Both the position numbers and the translations under genes were made by a program. The notes under the pieces were generated by a model. That model did not search any database, was not told the DNA's origin, and worked only from the letters and a program-made list of their open reading frames with translations. A stretch of DNA of 54,503 nt from DATEUP01 sp041485285 (GTDB lineage: Archaea > Thermoplasmatota > DTKX01 > DATEUP01): NCBI GenBank assembly GCA_041485285.1, contig JBGPJF010000017.1, forward strand, positions 1-54,503. Reading direction: 5' to 3'. Shown here piece by piece: positions 25,001-32,278 of the stretch (the first letter of the stretch is position 1; each line of letters begins with the position of its first letter).

Positions 25001-25966
25001 ACCCCCATCGTCGTCCGCGGCCAGGCCCAAGTCGCCTTCCTCTTCGACACCTTCACCCTGAACGGCGCGCCCTTCAACGTGTCCACCGACCAGGTCCACC
25101 AGCAGGAGGAGCTCGCGGGCTTCGCTCAGGTCACCGACGAGCTCGGCGTCCCCTTGGGCTCCGGCGACTTCCGCCTCTTCTATGCCGTGCAGTCGGGGGC
25201 CGGAGTGCTCGAGGAGCGCCGGTTCGTCTCGGCCGGCCCCATCGACGAGCTCGGCCGCTTCGAGTTCAACGTCACCTGGGAAGACTTCGTCGTGGGCAAC
25301 CGCACCCTCATCGGCGTGTTCAACGGCTCGTTCTGCCCCACCTTCGTGTCGGCCCGCACGCTTTGCCTGAAGGGTGGCGAGGGCAACACCTCCATCATGT
25401 ACGAGTACCGCGAGGCGGTGCCCATCAAGGGGAACAACGACTTGCTGTACATCGCCATCGGGTCGGTCGGCGCCATCTTCGCCGCCGCCTTCTACATCCT
25501 CTGGTTCACGGCCAAGCAGCGCCAGCTGCAGCGCATGCAGCGCATCATCCGGCGCGCCGCCGACCGCCTCGTGGCCGGCAACGCCTACGCCCAGGCCATC
25601 TTCGAGGCCTACCGCCAGCTTGCGCGCTTCCTCCAGACCAACGGGTACCTACGCAGGGACAGCGAGACGTTCCGTGAGTTCGAAATCGCCCTGCGCCAAG
25701 CCCTGCCCATCGACGCCAAGTCCATGGACGAGTTCCTCTCCATCCTCGAAGAGGCCCGCTACAGCGACCACGAGATCGGTATCGACCAGAAGGACCGCGC
25801 CGTCGCCACCCTGCGCGCCGTGTCCTCGTCCATCCAGCAGATCCTCCTTTCGGGTGCCGGCGCCGTCGCAGCCCCGCCGCCGGCCGCGCCCCAGGCCCCC
25901 CCGGCCCCGGGCTATGGCGCTCCCCCTGCACCGCCGCAGGAGCCAGGAGCCCCGCCGCCCACATAA
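22004..25966 (+). CDS. Giant surface protein: Ig-like repeats, adhesin-like insert, TM, cytosolic DUF4129
   Basis: This 1320-residue protein starts at GTG 22004, chosen for the GGAGGT six bases upstream and the signal peptide that follows (KVAAVALTIVLNF). The exported part (30-1140) has many N-glycosylation sequons. It holds about six Ig/transthyretin-like repeats of similar wording (GRLLDNMGEPL; GSMLDDRGVGV; TDELGVPLGSG). A cleaved-adhesin/immune-inhibitor-type module (FSDDFEDANLSHW; FSTDGGLTW) sits inside the first. A TM segment lies at about 1144-1168. A cytosolic helical DUF4129-like domain follows (1186-1276), then a Pro/Ala-rich tail. DUF4350, MoxR and DUF58 genes follow. Role unknown; probably adhesion or envelope assembly. 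Confidence 0.8.
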   Translation: MRKVAAVALTIVLNFSLLTAALPLSAAAPPTGSASSDPLSPATGQQAAPPSGPGTSDPLSVRFGDGGQPDDGVQVLQRIPMRSSTLGSTVGPRDTPQPTDLPNIWYAGTSFAPKPLSISVTSETSIILFVKDNNLPVQVPTDADIAAKTLRNIAFSNNSTSALGFQFSGKLFETAVGNTSVNVTHDLDLGIANQTLQLFFDLAPLLLGPDIITGNSTSPIPQPFQFANGSFSFSVSRFPDNGCGPHTLRVVFNNQTPGNNFTAYASSLKDFRLLTSCESTLSLNVDTQPSVVVNQTSTFNGRLLGSKLEPVVGRPVQIIMDGKLLGDTGAGAFVDDVIVSGTTFSDDFEDANLSHWNQSGTGVGTWKSGPITNPHGPEFPFIAGSQNSAGAGLDADYGKGLDTWLISPSIDLTSPSVADPSLSFSYTYQIAADDTFEVAFSTDGGLTWQMYTSLNTTSAVSPNTLNPDPNGRPRWDLKLIPLTFFIGAPSLVVGFHLMSVDHTAVTDAAGSYTYRFKVPFETTAQTHTIYARFDLGIPLDATDYITVLSNVRWDHYYENCVSRETIRLDVQRLAHYVFNFTEAEKIGFRGKALTVGGRLLDNMGEPLVPDPLNPLERIDIKIQWDLDYNDPFDTLAVLDEHRIVDSNGQFSIGYVVAIPQPLGLHNVSFSFPGSKFYTAASGLDVYRLMGHTKVAWPPEADRWVYRLGTVNVTGEIRVDPAESRFNRQLGDAVDGELVRLIWDLGGDEETDIPPFQVGTLTSTNGTFLAAYQVRFDAALGKKQVQLSYGGSDTFTPLQSNVNWSVVSEVTISFANDSVYKGSYLWFNGSMLDDRGVGVDKQTIQIFLDFEQVAVVSTASDGTYTVAHAIPTDMTVGNKQVLLRFNGNPIYRFHETYSNVTIKAHTQLERKDHTQLVDRGKQVNVTADLYEVYEGGTRGSPVGQEGVAIRISDRQLTKQTTNSEGKVTFRSAVPTDLAWGESVLAFEYNGSEFYDAASNETPIVVRGQAQVAFLFDTFTLNGAPFNVSTDQVHQQEELAGFAQVTDELGVPLGSGDFRLFYAVQSGAGVLEERRFVSAGPIDELGRFEFNVTWEDFVVGNRTLIGVFNGSFCPTFVSARTLCLKGGEGNTSIMYEYREAVPIKGNNDLLYIAIGSVGAIFAAAFYILWFTAKQRQLQRMQRIIRRAADRLVAGNAYAQAIFEAYRQLARFLQTNGYLRRDSETFREFEIALRQALPIDAKSMDEFLSILEEARYSDHEIGIDQKDRAVATLRAVSSSIQQILLSGAGAVAAPPPAAPQAPPAPGYGAPPAPPQEPGAPPPT

Positions 25967-26011
25967 GCGGATGATTGGGGGGCCAAGCAGTTCGGGGTTG
26001 AGGGTCGAAAC

Positions 26012-26020
26012 GGTTTAAAG
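26012..26020 (+). promoter_or_regulatory. TATA box of the DUF4350-like gene
   Basis: GTTTAAAGG is centred 33 nt before the ATG at 26049. It gives the downstream genes a promoter independent of the giant surface-protein gene. Confidence 0.6.
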
Positions 26021-26048
26021 GTCGAAAATCAGTCGAAGAGGGTTCACA

Positions 26049-27365
26049 ATGAAACTGAAGCCGGTGCTTGCGGTGATCGTCCTACTCCTAGGCGTCACCC
26101 TTTACGGCATCCTCCCCCTCTTCCTCGCCTCGCCGCCCGAGACCCTCAAGCCGTTCAAACTCAACGACAACCCCGAGGCCGACTACATGCACCTCGGGCA
26201 GTTCGCGCAGGCGATCGACACGATCGACGGCGACCCCCTGGGCGGCGGGAAATACCAGGTCGCCACGCTCGTGGGCTCCCCCTCCACCCTCCTTGGCATG
26301 GAGAACCCGGGCAACGTCGTCTACGTCGCGGCCGGAATCTCGCGCGACTACCGCTCCGAGGAAACCAACGCCCTCGTCGAATTCGGCCGCTCGGGCGGGA
26401 AGATGGTCGTCGCCGACGACAGCGGCTACGGCAACTCGATCGCCCAGAAATTCGGCATTTTCTACTTCGGCACCGACCTGTGGGACCTCGAAGACGGCCG
26501 CTATGACCGGAACATCAGCCTCCCCCTCATCCCGTTCGTGTTCGCCGGCCTCAACTACACCATCGAGTTGAACGACCCGACCGGCCTCACCCTCATCCAA
26601 AACCCGGCCGTGGCAACGGACGTCGTCGCGCACTGCTCCGAGAAGTGCTACGCCGACATCGACCGTTCCCACACCGTCAACATCGGCGACAAGAAGGGCA
26701 ACATCAGCGTCATCATGCGCGCCCAACTCCAGGACAACAAAACCATCGACGGGATCCCGCAGTGGGTGCCGACCGAGGGCGAGGCCTACTTCATCTCGGA
26801 CGCGTCGATTTTCTCGAACGAAATGATGACGCTGCCCAAGAACCTGCCCCCGGATCAGAATGGCAACGAGGCGTTTGCCAAGGCACTCATCAAGACCCTG
26901 CTTCCCAACGGCGGCGTGGTCGTTATTGATGACTCGCGCCACCTCCACGAGCCGGGCGCGCAGGTTGTGTACTCGTCCTTCGAAGCCGGCGCGGTGGCCA
27001 CCTCGCGAGCCGAACTTGCCTCGCTGCTCGTCGGCGGCGCGGCCCTGGTCTCGGCGATCGTCGTGCTGCGCGCCAAAGACCGCGAGAACTGGATCCACAA
27101 GTTCGACCTGTCGCGCTTCCACCCGCGTAGCCAGTTGCCGGAGACTGCCATGGTGCAGGTCGAACGGCTGCGCCATGTCGCCAGCCAGAAGATCCAGATG
27201 ACCCATTCCATGTCAACCGAGGAGTGGGCCGCCGTCCCGCCCGACCAGATGAAGGCGATGATCAAGGACCCCATGCTTATCGACCTCATATTGAACCCCG
27301 GCCGCCCGTGGGCGCCGGAGGAGCTGCGGCCGGCGGCGGAGCACATCCGCGTATGGGGAAAGTAG
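26049..27365 (+). CDS. DUF4350-like membrane protein of the MoxR/DUF58 cluster
   Basis: This 438-residue protein has an N-terminal TM/signal anchor (4-25), an exported alpha/beta domain like DUF4350 (blocks VVYVAAGISRDYRSEE, GGKMVVADDSGYG, EAYFISDASIFSNEMM and GGVVVIDDSRH), and a second TM segment at about 325-345 (ASLLVGGAALVSAIVVL). A cytosolic tail of about 90 residues follows. DUF4350 proteins regularly accompany MoxR and DUF58 genes; their biochemical role is not known. The fold resembles glutamine-amidotransferase-like domains without a visible catalytic Cys. Confidence 0.72.
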   Translation: MKLKPVLAVIVLLLGVTLYGILPLFLASPPETLKPFKLNDNPEADYMHLGQFAQAIDTIDGDPLGGGKYQVATLVGSPSTLLGMENPGNVVYVAAGISRDYRSEETNALVEFGRSGGKMVVADDSGYGNSIAQKFGIFYFGTDLWDLEDGRYDRNISLPLIPFVFAGLNYTIELNDPTGLTLIQNPAVATDVVAHCSEKCYADIDRSHTVNIGDKKGNISVIMRAQLQDNKTIDGIPQWVPTEGEAYFISDASIFSNEMMTLPKNLPPDQNGNEAFAKALIKTLLPNGGVVVIDDSRHLHEPGAQVVYSSFEAGAVATSRAELASLLVGGAALVSAIVVLRAKDRENWIHKFDLSRFHPRSQLPETAMVQVERLRHVASQKIQMTHSMSTEEWAAVPPDQMKAMIKDPMLIDLILNPGRPWAPEELRPAAEHIRVWGK

Positions 27366-27412
27366 TCCATCTCACCTGAAGACGAACTCGAGCAAACAAC
27401 GGAAGTGGAACC

Positions 27413-28594
27413 ATGGAGGAACGACCGACTGGAATTGGAAGCAATGAGAACATGTCGCGCTTCGGCGCGCAGGCTCCGCAGCCTGGACCCGGTGGGCAGC
27501 CGCCGCGGCCCGCGCCAGCACCTGCGCCCATGCCGCGGCCGGCCCCCGCGCCGGCCCCCGGCGGAGCGCCGAGACCGGCACCGGCACCAGCGCCTCGCCC
27601 CGCCCCACAGGCGCGGCCACAGGCCATGGGTGGCGGCGCGTCCCCCGAAGAGATCCAAATGGTCTCCGAGACAACCAAGCTGATCCTCCAAGAGGTCAGC
27701 AAGGCCATCATCGGAAAGCAGGAAGTGCTGACCCAGGTCGCCGTCGGCCTCCTGGCCAACGGCCACATCCTGTTCGAGGACTTCCCAGGCCTTGCCAAGA
27801 CCCTGATGGCCAACACGTTCGCACGCGCACTGGGCGCAACATTCAAGCGCATCCAGTTCACGCCGGACTTGCTGCCCACCGACATCACGGGCACCTACGT
27901 GTACGACGAGAAGGACAACGAATTCAAGTTCCGGCAGGGGCCGATCTTCACGAACATCCTGCTCGCCGACGAGATCAACCGCGCGCCGCCGAAGACCCAG
28001 GCCGCTCTGCTCGAAGCCATGCAGGAGCGCCAGGTGACCATTGAGGGTGTCACGCACATCCTGCCCAAGCCCTTCCTCGTCATGGCGACGCAGAACCCGA
28101 TCGAACAGGAGGGGACGTACCCCCTGCCTGAGGCGCAGGTCGACCGCTTCATGATGAAGATGAGCGTCGGCTACCCCTCGCGCGCGGACGAGAAGGAGAT
28201 CCTCCTTCGCCGCGAGGTGCGGCGCAAGGACGACGTGGACATCAACGTGATCACGAACCCCGAGAAGATCACGCTGATGCAGAACATCGTGGAGAAGGTC
28301 CACATCGACCCCGCGATTATGACGTACATGGTCGAGATCGTGACGCGCACGCGTGAAGACCCGCGCGTGCTTGTCGGCTCGTCCCCGCGCGGCTCGCTGG
28401 CCCTCTTCAAGCTGGGCCGCGCGCGCGCCGTCATTTTCGGGCGCGACTACATCACGCCTGACGACATCAAGGCGGTCGTGGGTGGTGGTCTCAACCACCG
28501 CATCATCCTGAAGCCTGAGCCGAGGATCCGGGGTGTCCTGCCTGAGGACATCACGAACAAAATCATGGCAGAGGTGCCGGTCCCGGCCGTGTAG
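27413..28594 (+). CDS. MoxR-type AAA+ ATPase
   Basis: This 393-residue protein has a Pro/Ala/Arg-rich tail (1-75) not typical of MoxR, then the AAA+ core. The Walker A region reads HILFEDFPGLAKTLMA (about 117-132), and Walker B is ILLADEINRAPPKTQ. The MoxR box region reads LLEAMQERQVTIEG, followed by VMATQNPIEQEGTYPLPEAQVDRF. The C-terminal lid domain includes GSSPRGSLALFKLGRA. MoxR ATPases act as chaperones for partner-complex assembly together with DUF58/VWA proteins, which fits the neighbouring genes. The start ATG 27413 leaves the low-complexity tail in frame. Confidence 0.93.
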   Translation: MEERPTGIGSNENMSRFGAQAPQPGPGGQPPRPAPAPAPMPRPAPAPAPGGAPRPAPAPAPRPAPQARPQAMGGGASPEEIQMVSETTKLILQEVSKAIIGKQEVLTQVAVGLLANGHILFEDFPGLAKTLMANTFARALGATFKRIQFTPDLLPTDITGTYVYDEKDNEFKFRQGPIFTNILLADEINRAPPKTQAALLEAMQERQVTIEGVTHILPKPFLVMATQNPIEQEGTYPLPEAQVDRFMMKMSVGYPSRADEKEILLRREVRRKDDVDINVITNPEKITLMQNIVEKVHIDPAIMTYMVEIVTRTREDPRVLVGSSPRGSLALFKLGRARAVIFGRDYITPDDIKAVVGGGLNHRIILKPEPRIRGVLPEDITNKIMAEVPVPAV

Positions 28595-28608
28595 GCCGGA
28601 TTTCAGCG

Positions 28609-28633
28609 CCCCGGGGGGGAAAAGCCCCCGGGG
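28609..28633. other. Perfect GC stem-loop between moxR and DUF58 genes
   Basis: CCCCGGGGG (28609-28617) pairs fully with CCCCCGGGG (28625-28633) around a GGAAAAG loop. It starts 15 nt after the moxR stop and ends 32 nt before the DUF58 start. No T-run follows on the plus strand, so it may stabilise or partition the transcript rather than terminate it. Confidence 0.6.
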
Positions 28634-28665
28634 ACAACTTTACCAACGACGGGGAGGTGACGGAA

Positions 28666-29946
28666 ATGTGGACGAGGAAGGGCTGGTTCTACCTAGCGCT
28701 TGCTATCGTTTCGGGCCTGCTCGGGCTCGCGACGCGCTCGGTGTTCCTCCTGGCCCTCACCGCGTTCCTGCTGACCGCCCTCACCGTCTTGGTCTTCCTC
28801 ACGCGCCTTCACAAGGTCGTCTCCTCGCGGGACATCTCCTCGGAAAAGATCTTCGAGGACGGCGAGGTCGAGATCAAGCTCAACCTCGTCAACAAAGGCG
28901 GGCGCACGGGCTTCCTCGAAATCCGCGACAAGCTGCCCTCGCAGCTTGAGATCACGAAAGGCACGAACTACCTCATCGTCGACCTGAAGGCCAACGAATC
29001 GCTGGCGCTCTCCTACCATGTGAAGGCCCCGATCCGCGGCATCTTCGAGGTGGGGCCGGTCACGCTACGCGCGCAGGACCCCTTCACGATTTTCTACAAG
29101 GAGCTGATGCTCGATGTCGTCGACCACCTCACGGTGTTCCCGATCGTCTACGACATCAAGGACATCCCGATCCGCTCGCGGGCGCCCAAACTATACCCGG
29201 GCGCGTCCAAGGTGCGCCAGCCGGGCCCGGGCTCGGAGTTCTTCCTCATCCGCGACTACTCGCCGGGCGACCCGTTCAAGTCAATCAATTGGAAGGCGTA
29301 CGCCAAGACCGGCAAGCTGCTCGTCAACGAGAAGGAGCGCGAGGCGGTATCGGACATCATGATAATCGTAGACGCACGCGCGGCGTCCAATACCGGCACG
29401 GACGGCAAGAACGCGCTGCTCTACAGCGCGCGCGCGGCGGCAACCCTTGCAAACTACTTCCTGAAGCGCCGCGACAGTGTCGGGCTCGTCGTCTACGGCG
29501 AGAAGCTGCTCATGATCAAGCAGGGCCAGGGCCAGAAGCAGCTGTTCGAAATCCTGACGGCGCTTGCAAACGCCAAGGCGACCGGGAACCTTCCCCTCCA
29601 GGGCGTCGTCGATGTCGGCGCGCCCTACTTCCCGAAGCGCTCGCCGGTCATCCTGCTCACCGGGCTCGACGACGACCCCACTCTCATCAAGGCGGTCTCC
29701 CAGATGCGCACCCTTGAATTCGACGTGTCGGTGATCTCGCCAAACTCGATCGACTTCGAGCTCATGGCGCGCTCGCGCATCGAGCCGGGCATCGAGCACA
29801 CGATGCCCTACGAAGTGCTGCGCCTCGAGCGCGATGTGATGATCCAGGACATGCGCGGCTACGGCGCCCGCGTCATTGACTGGGATCCGAAGATCCCGCT
29901 CATCGCGGCCCTGCTTGCGGCCGCTCAGCAGCTCTCAAAGAGGTAA
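28666..29946 (+). CDS. DUF58 protein (MoxR partner)
   Basis: This 426-residue protein starts at ATG 28666, eight bases from a GGGAGG site; the upstream GTG at 28657 overlaps that site. Two TM segments at the N-terminus (about 7-50) are followed by a beta-rich domain (LNLVNKGGRTGFLEI). The DUF58 core is next: the DYSPGDPFKSINWKAYAKTG signature near 195-215, and a VWA-like domain with IMIIVDARAASNTG in the MIDAS position. Such proteins are membrane partners of MoxR ATPases. It is five bases upstream of the next membrane-protein gene. Confidence 0.92.
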   Translation: MWTRKGWFYLALAIVSGLLGLATRSVFLLALTAFLLTALTVLVFLTRLHKVVSSRDISSEKIFEDGEVEIKLNLVNKGGRTGFLEIRDKLPSQLEITKGTNYLIVDLKANESLALSYHVKAPIRGIFEVGPVTLRAQDPFTIFYKELMLDVVDHLTVFPIVYDIKDIPIRSRAPKLYPGASKVRQPGPGSEFFLIRDYSPGDPFKSINWKAYAKTGKLLVNEKEREAVSDIMIIVDARAASNTGTDGKNALLYSARAAATLANYFLKRRDSVGLVVYGEKLLMIKQGQGQKQLFEILTALANAKATGNLPLQGVVDVGAPYFPKRSPVILLTGLDDDPTLIKAVSQMRTLEFDVSVISPNSIDFELMARSRIEPGIEHTMPYEVLRLERDVMIQDMRGYGARVIDWDPKIPLIAALLAAAQQLSKR

Positions 29947-29951
29947 CGGCG

Positions 29952-30947
29952 ATGGCGAACAAGCTCCTCACCGCGCTGCTGCTCGGCCGGGCGGCCCCGC
30001 CGCCCGTGCCGCCTCCGATGGTGCCGCCCCCGGGGGTCACCGTCCCGCCGCCTCCAGGCCAAGTCCCCCCCATGGGAGGTCTTCCCGGCGAGATCCCGCC
30101 CGACGAAAGTGCCCCGAAGCCGCGCATCAACATCGAGGGGACCTTCCCGAAGGTCACGATGCTGAAGTACGTCGGCATCGGCTGGCTGATGGCCGCCGCG
30201 GCGATGGCGATGGTCATGAACCACTTCCTCGTCAATGTGGGGAGCCAGGGCGAGCCGCTGCTCAACCTCGTCCTCGGCCTCGGCCTGCTCGGCGCGGCGA
30301 TCCTGTTTGGCCTCATTGCGTTCTTCAACGAGGACTGGCGCCGGTGGATGAGCTACTTCTCGACCTTCGCGATGATCGGGGGCATCGCCGCCCGGCCGAT
30401 CGTCACGCCGCTGGTCACCTACGACTTCGGGACGGTGTTGCCGGCCGTGATCTTCGCGTTCGCGTTCTTCATGTACCTCGAGTACCTCGACGCGTACCAG
30501 CGCTTCACCGATGTCGCGCGGATGGCCGTCGAGCGGAACCTGCAGTCGTTCAACCTCAACCAAGTCATCAACCACTTCCTCACCTGGGGCGCGATGCTCG
30601 CCGCGGGGTTCATGGTTTCATCACTCCTGATCCTGACCATCGTGACGCAGTTGTTTGCAGGCGCGATGGGCGAGGAGATCCAGCGATCGGTGGAGATGCA
30701 GGCGGTGTTCGGCCAGGCGCTCGCGATCACCGTGATCTTCACGCTGGTGGCCGTCGTGCTGTCGTTCCTGTTCCTGTTCCTCGACCGCCGGACGGAAGTC
30801 GAGCAGGTCGCCTACTCGCGCGAGCAGATCCGCGACATGGTGCAGAAGGGTGGCCAGCCGGGCGCCGCGGGAGGCCCGCAGGGCCCTGCCGCCCCGACGA
30901 CGATTTTCCCGCCGGGCAAGACCGCCGGGTTCGTTCAGCAGAAGTAG
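29952..30947 (+). CDS. Pro-rich polytopic membrane protein of the MoxR/DUF58 cluster
   Basis: This 331-residue protein has a cytosolic Pro-rich N-terminus (residues 16-55, runs such as PPPVPPPMVPPPG) and about six TM helices from 70 to 280. The basic tail contains VAYSREQIRDMVQKGG, then Gly/Pro-rich sequence. I recognise no family. It follows the DUF58 gene by five bases and so belongs to the operon; it could be the membrane platform for the complex. No catalytic motif was seen. Confidence 0.72.
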   Translation: MANKLLTALLLGRAAPPPVPPPMVPPPGVTVPPPPGQVPPMGGLPGEIPPDESAPKPRINIEGTFPKVTMLKYVGIGWLMAAAAMAMVMNHFLVNVGSQGEPLLNLVLGLGLLGAAILFGLIAFFNEDWRRWMSYFSTFAMIGGIAARPIVTPLVTYDFGTVLPAVIFAFAFFMYLEYLDAYQRFTDVARMAVERNLQSFNLNQVINHFLTWGAMLAAGFMVSSLLILTIVTQLFAGAMGEEIQRSVEMQAVFGQALAITVIFTLVAVVLSFLFLFLDRRTEVEQVAYSREQIRDMVQKGGQPGAAGGPQGPAAPTTIFPPGKTAGFVQQK

Positions 30948-30985
30948 GGGGGGCCCCTCACGGGCCGCCGCCCGCGGGCGTGCGA

Positions 30986-31000
30986 AATACATTCAAATAC
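30986..31000 (+). promoter_or_regulatory. TATA region of the radical SAM gene
   Basis: AATACATTCAAATAC, with its centre about 28-30 nt before ATG 31023, suggests a leaderless message. The 12-base palindrome CGCCCGCGGGCG (30969-30980) lies directly upstream. Confidence 0.6.
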
Positions 31001-31022
31001 GCACCCCCCCACGTCAATCCAG

Positions 31023-32216
31023 ATGGCTGCCGCCGTGATCCCCAATGAAGTGTTGACCCGCGCCCGCGGCGTGCGTGAGGCCGCCTACTGGCATGTCGAG
31101 CCCACGGGCAAGGTCATGTGCGACCTGTGCGCGCAGCTTTGCAAGATCAATGAGGGCCACGTGGGCGTGTGCGGCGTGCGCAAGGTGATGGACCAGAAGC
31201 TGTACACGCTCGTCTACGCGCTGCCGTCGGCGGGCCACGTCGACCCAATCGAGAAGAAGCCGCTCTACCACTTCCACCCCACGACCCGCGTGCTGTCCTT
31301 CGGGACGATCGGCTGCAACATGCGCTGCAAGCACTGCCAGAACTTCGAGATCTCGCAGGCGCGCCCCGATGTCACGAAGGTCCAGGGGCTGCCGGCCAAC
31401 TACCTCGAGTCGGTGCCGCCCGAGGACATCGTCGGCCTCATCGAGCGCACGGGTGCGCAGGGAATCGCCTGGACCTACAACGAGCCGACGATCTGGTTCG
31501 AGACGAATGTGGAGGGGTGCCGCCGCGCGCACGAGGCGGGGTACTACTCGGTTTGGGTCTCAAATGGATTTGCAACGGAAGACCCGATGCGCGAGATCGC
31601 GCCCTACCTTGACGCGATCAACGTCGATGTGAAGGCGTTCACGGACAGCTTCTACCGGAAGGTGTCCAACGCGCGCCTCCAGCCGGTGCTCGACTGCGTC
31701 GACCTTTGCCTTGAGCTTGGCATCCACACGGAGCTCACCTACCTCATCATCCCGGGGGAGAACGACGAGCCCCAGGAAATCCGCAATTTCTGCAGGTGGG
31801 TGGCGGAGGGGCCGGGCGAACTTACGGCCACGCACTTCTCGCGCTTCCACCCCGACTACAAGATGATGGACAAGGGCGAGACGCCGGCCAAGACGCTGGA
31901 GATGGCCTACGCGATTGCGAAGGAAGAGGGCCTGAAGTACGTGTACAACGGGAACATCAACGACCCCGCGCGCGAGATGACCTACTGCCACCACTGCGGC
32001 GCGGTAAACATGAAGCGCAAGTGGTTCGACACCACGCCGCTCTTCAAGATCCGGTCGGTGGGCGACGACGGCGAGAAGGGGGCGTTCTGCAGGGAGTGCG
32101 GGAAGCGCCTGCCGATCGTGCTGCCGAAGGACGCGGAGAAGCGCATCCGCCCGTCGCTCGGCGTGATCCAGTCGGTCTACGACGCGTGCATGCCCTCCCA
32201 CGGCCTGCACAAGTAG
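31023..32216 (+). CDS. amrS: AmmeMemoRadiSam system radical SAM enzyme
   Basis: This 397-residue protein has an N-terminal Cys cluster (Cys33, 36, 40, 50) like the AmmeMemoRadiSam family and PflA relatives. The radical SAM motif is CNMRCKHC (Cys98, 102, 105), and the TIM-barrel part carries YNEPTIWFE and NVDVKAFTDSFY. A C-terminal zinc ribbon follows (YCHHCG; FCRECGKRLP). The family occurs with Memo and AMMECR1 genes; their joint reaction is not established. Neither partner is in this window. No glycyl-radical enzyme is nearby, which argues against a PflA role. Confidence 0.9.
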   Translation: MAAAVIPNEVLTRARGVREAAYWHVEPTGKVMCDLCAQLCKINEGHVGVCGVRKVMDQKLYTLVYALPSAGHVDPIEKKPLYHFHPTTRVLSFGTIGCNMRCKHCQNFEISQARPDVTKVQGLPANYLESVPPEDIVGLIERTGAQGIAWTYNEPTIWFETNVEGCRRAHEAGYYSVWVSNGFATEDPMREIAPYLDAINVDVKAFTDSFYRKVSNARLQPVLDCVDLCLELGIHTELTYLIIPGENDEPQEIRNFCRWVAEGPGELTATHFSRFHPDYKMMDKGETPAKTLEMAYAIAKEEGLKYVYNGNINDPAREMTYCHHCGAVNMKRKWFDTTPLFKIRSVGDDGEKGAFCRECGKRLPIVLPKDAEKRIRPSLGVIQSVYDACMPSHGLHK

Positions 32217-32242
32217 CAAGCGCCGCCGGGCCAAACCGGAAC

Positions 32243-32251
32243 GGTTAAGCG
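32243..32251 (+). promoter_or_regulatory. Weak TATA-like element of the 32279 gene
   Basis: GGTTAAGCG is centred about 32 nt before ATG 32279. It is the only AT-containing patch in that gap. Confidence 0.4.
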
Positions 32252-32278
32252 GCCCTCGGCGGATCGGGAAATGGAGCC

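Noticed and set aside
23021..25099. Long minus-strand open frame inside the giant surface-protein gene
   Set aside because: Low-complexity Asp/Val/Gly composition and no motif; the plus strand has signal peptide, repeats and TM helix.
30969..30980. Palindrome CGCCCGCGGGCG before the amrS TATA region
   Set aside because: Fully palindromic, but such GC words are expected often at this base composition; not called an operator without conservation.
31023..32216. Pyruvate-formate-lyase activating enzyme call
   Set aside because: The radical SAM domain resembles PflA, but the N-terminal Cys cluster, the C-terminal zinc ribbon and the lack of a glycyl-radical enzyme fit the AmmeMemoRadiSam group.
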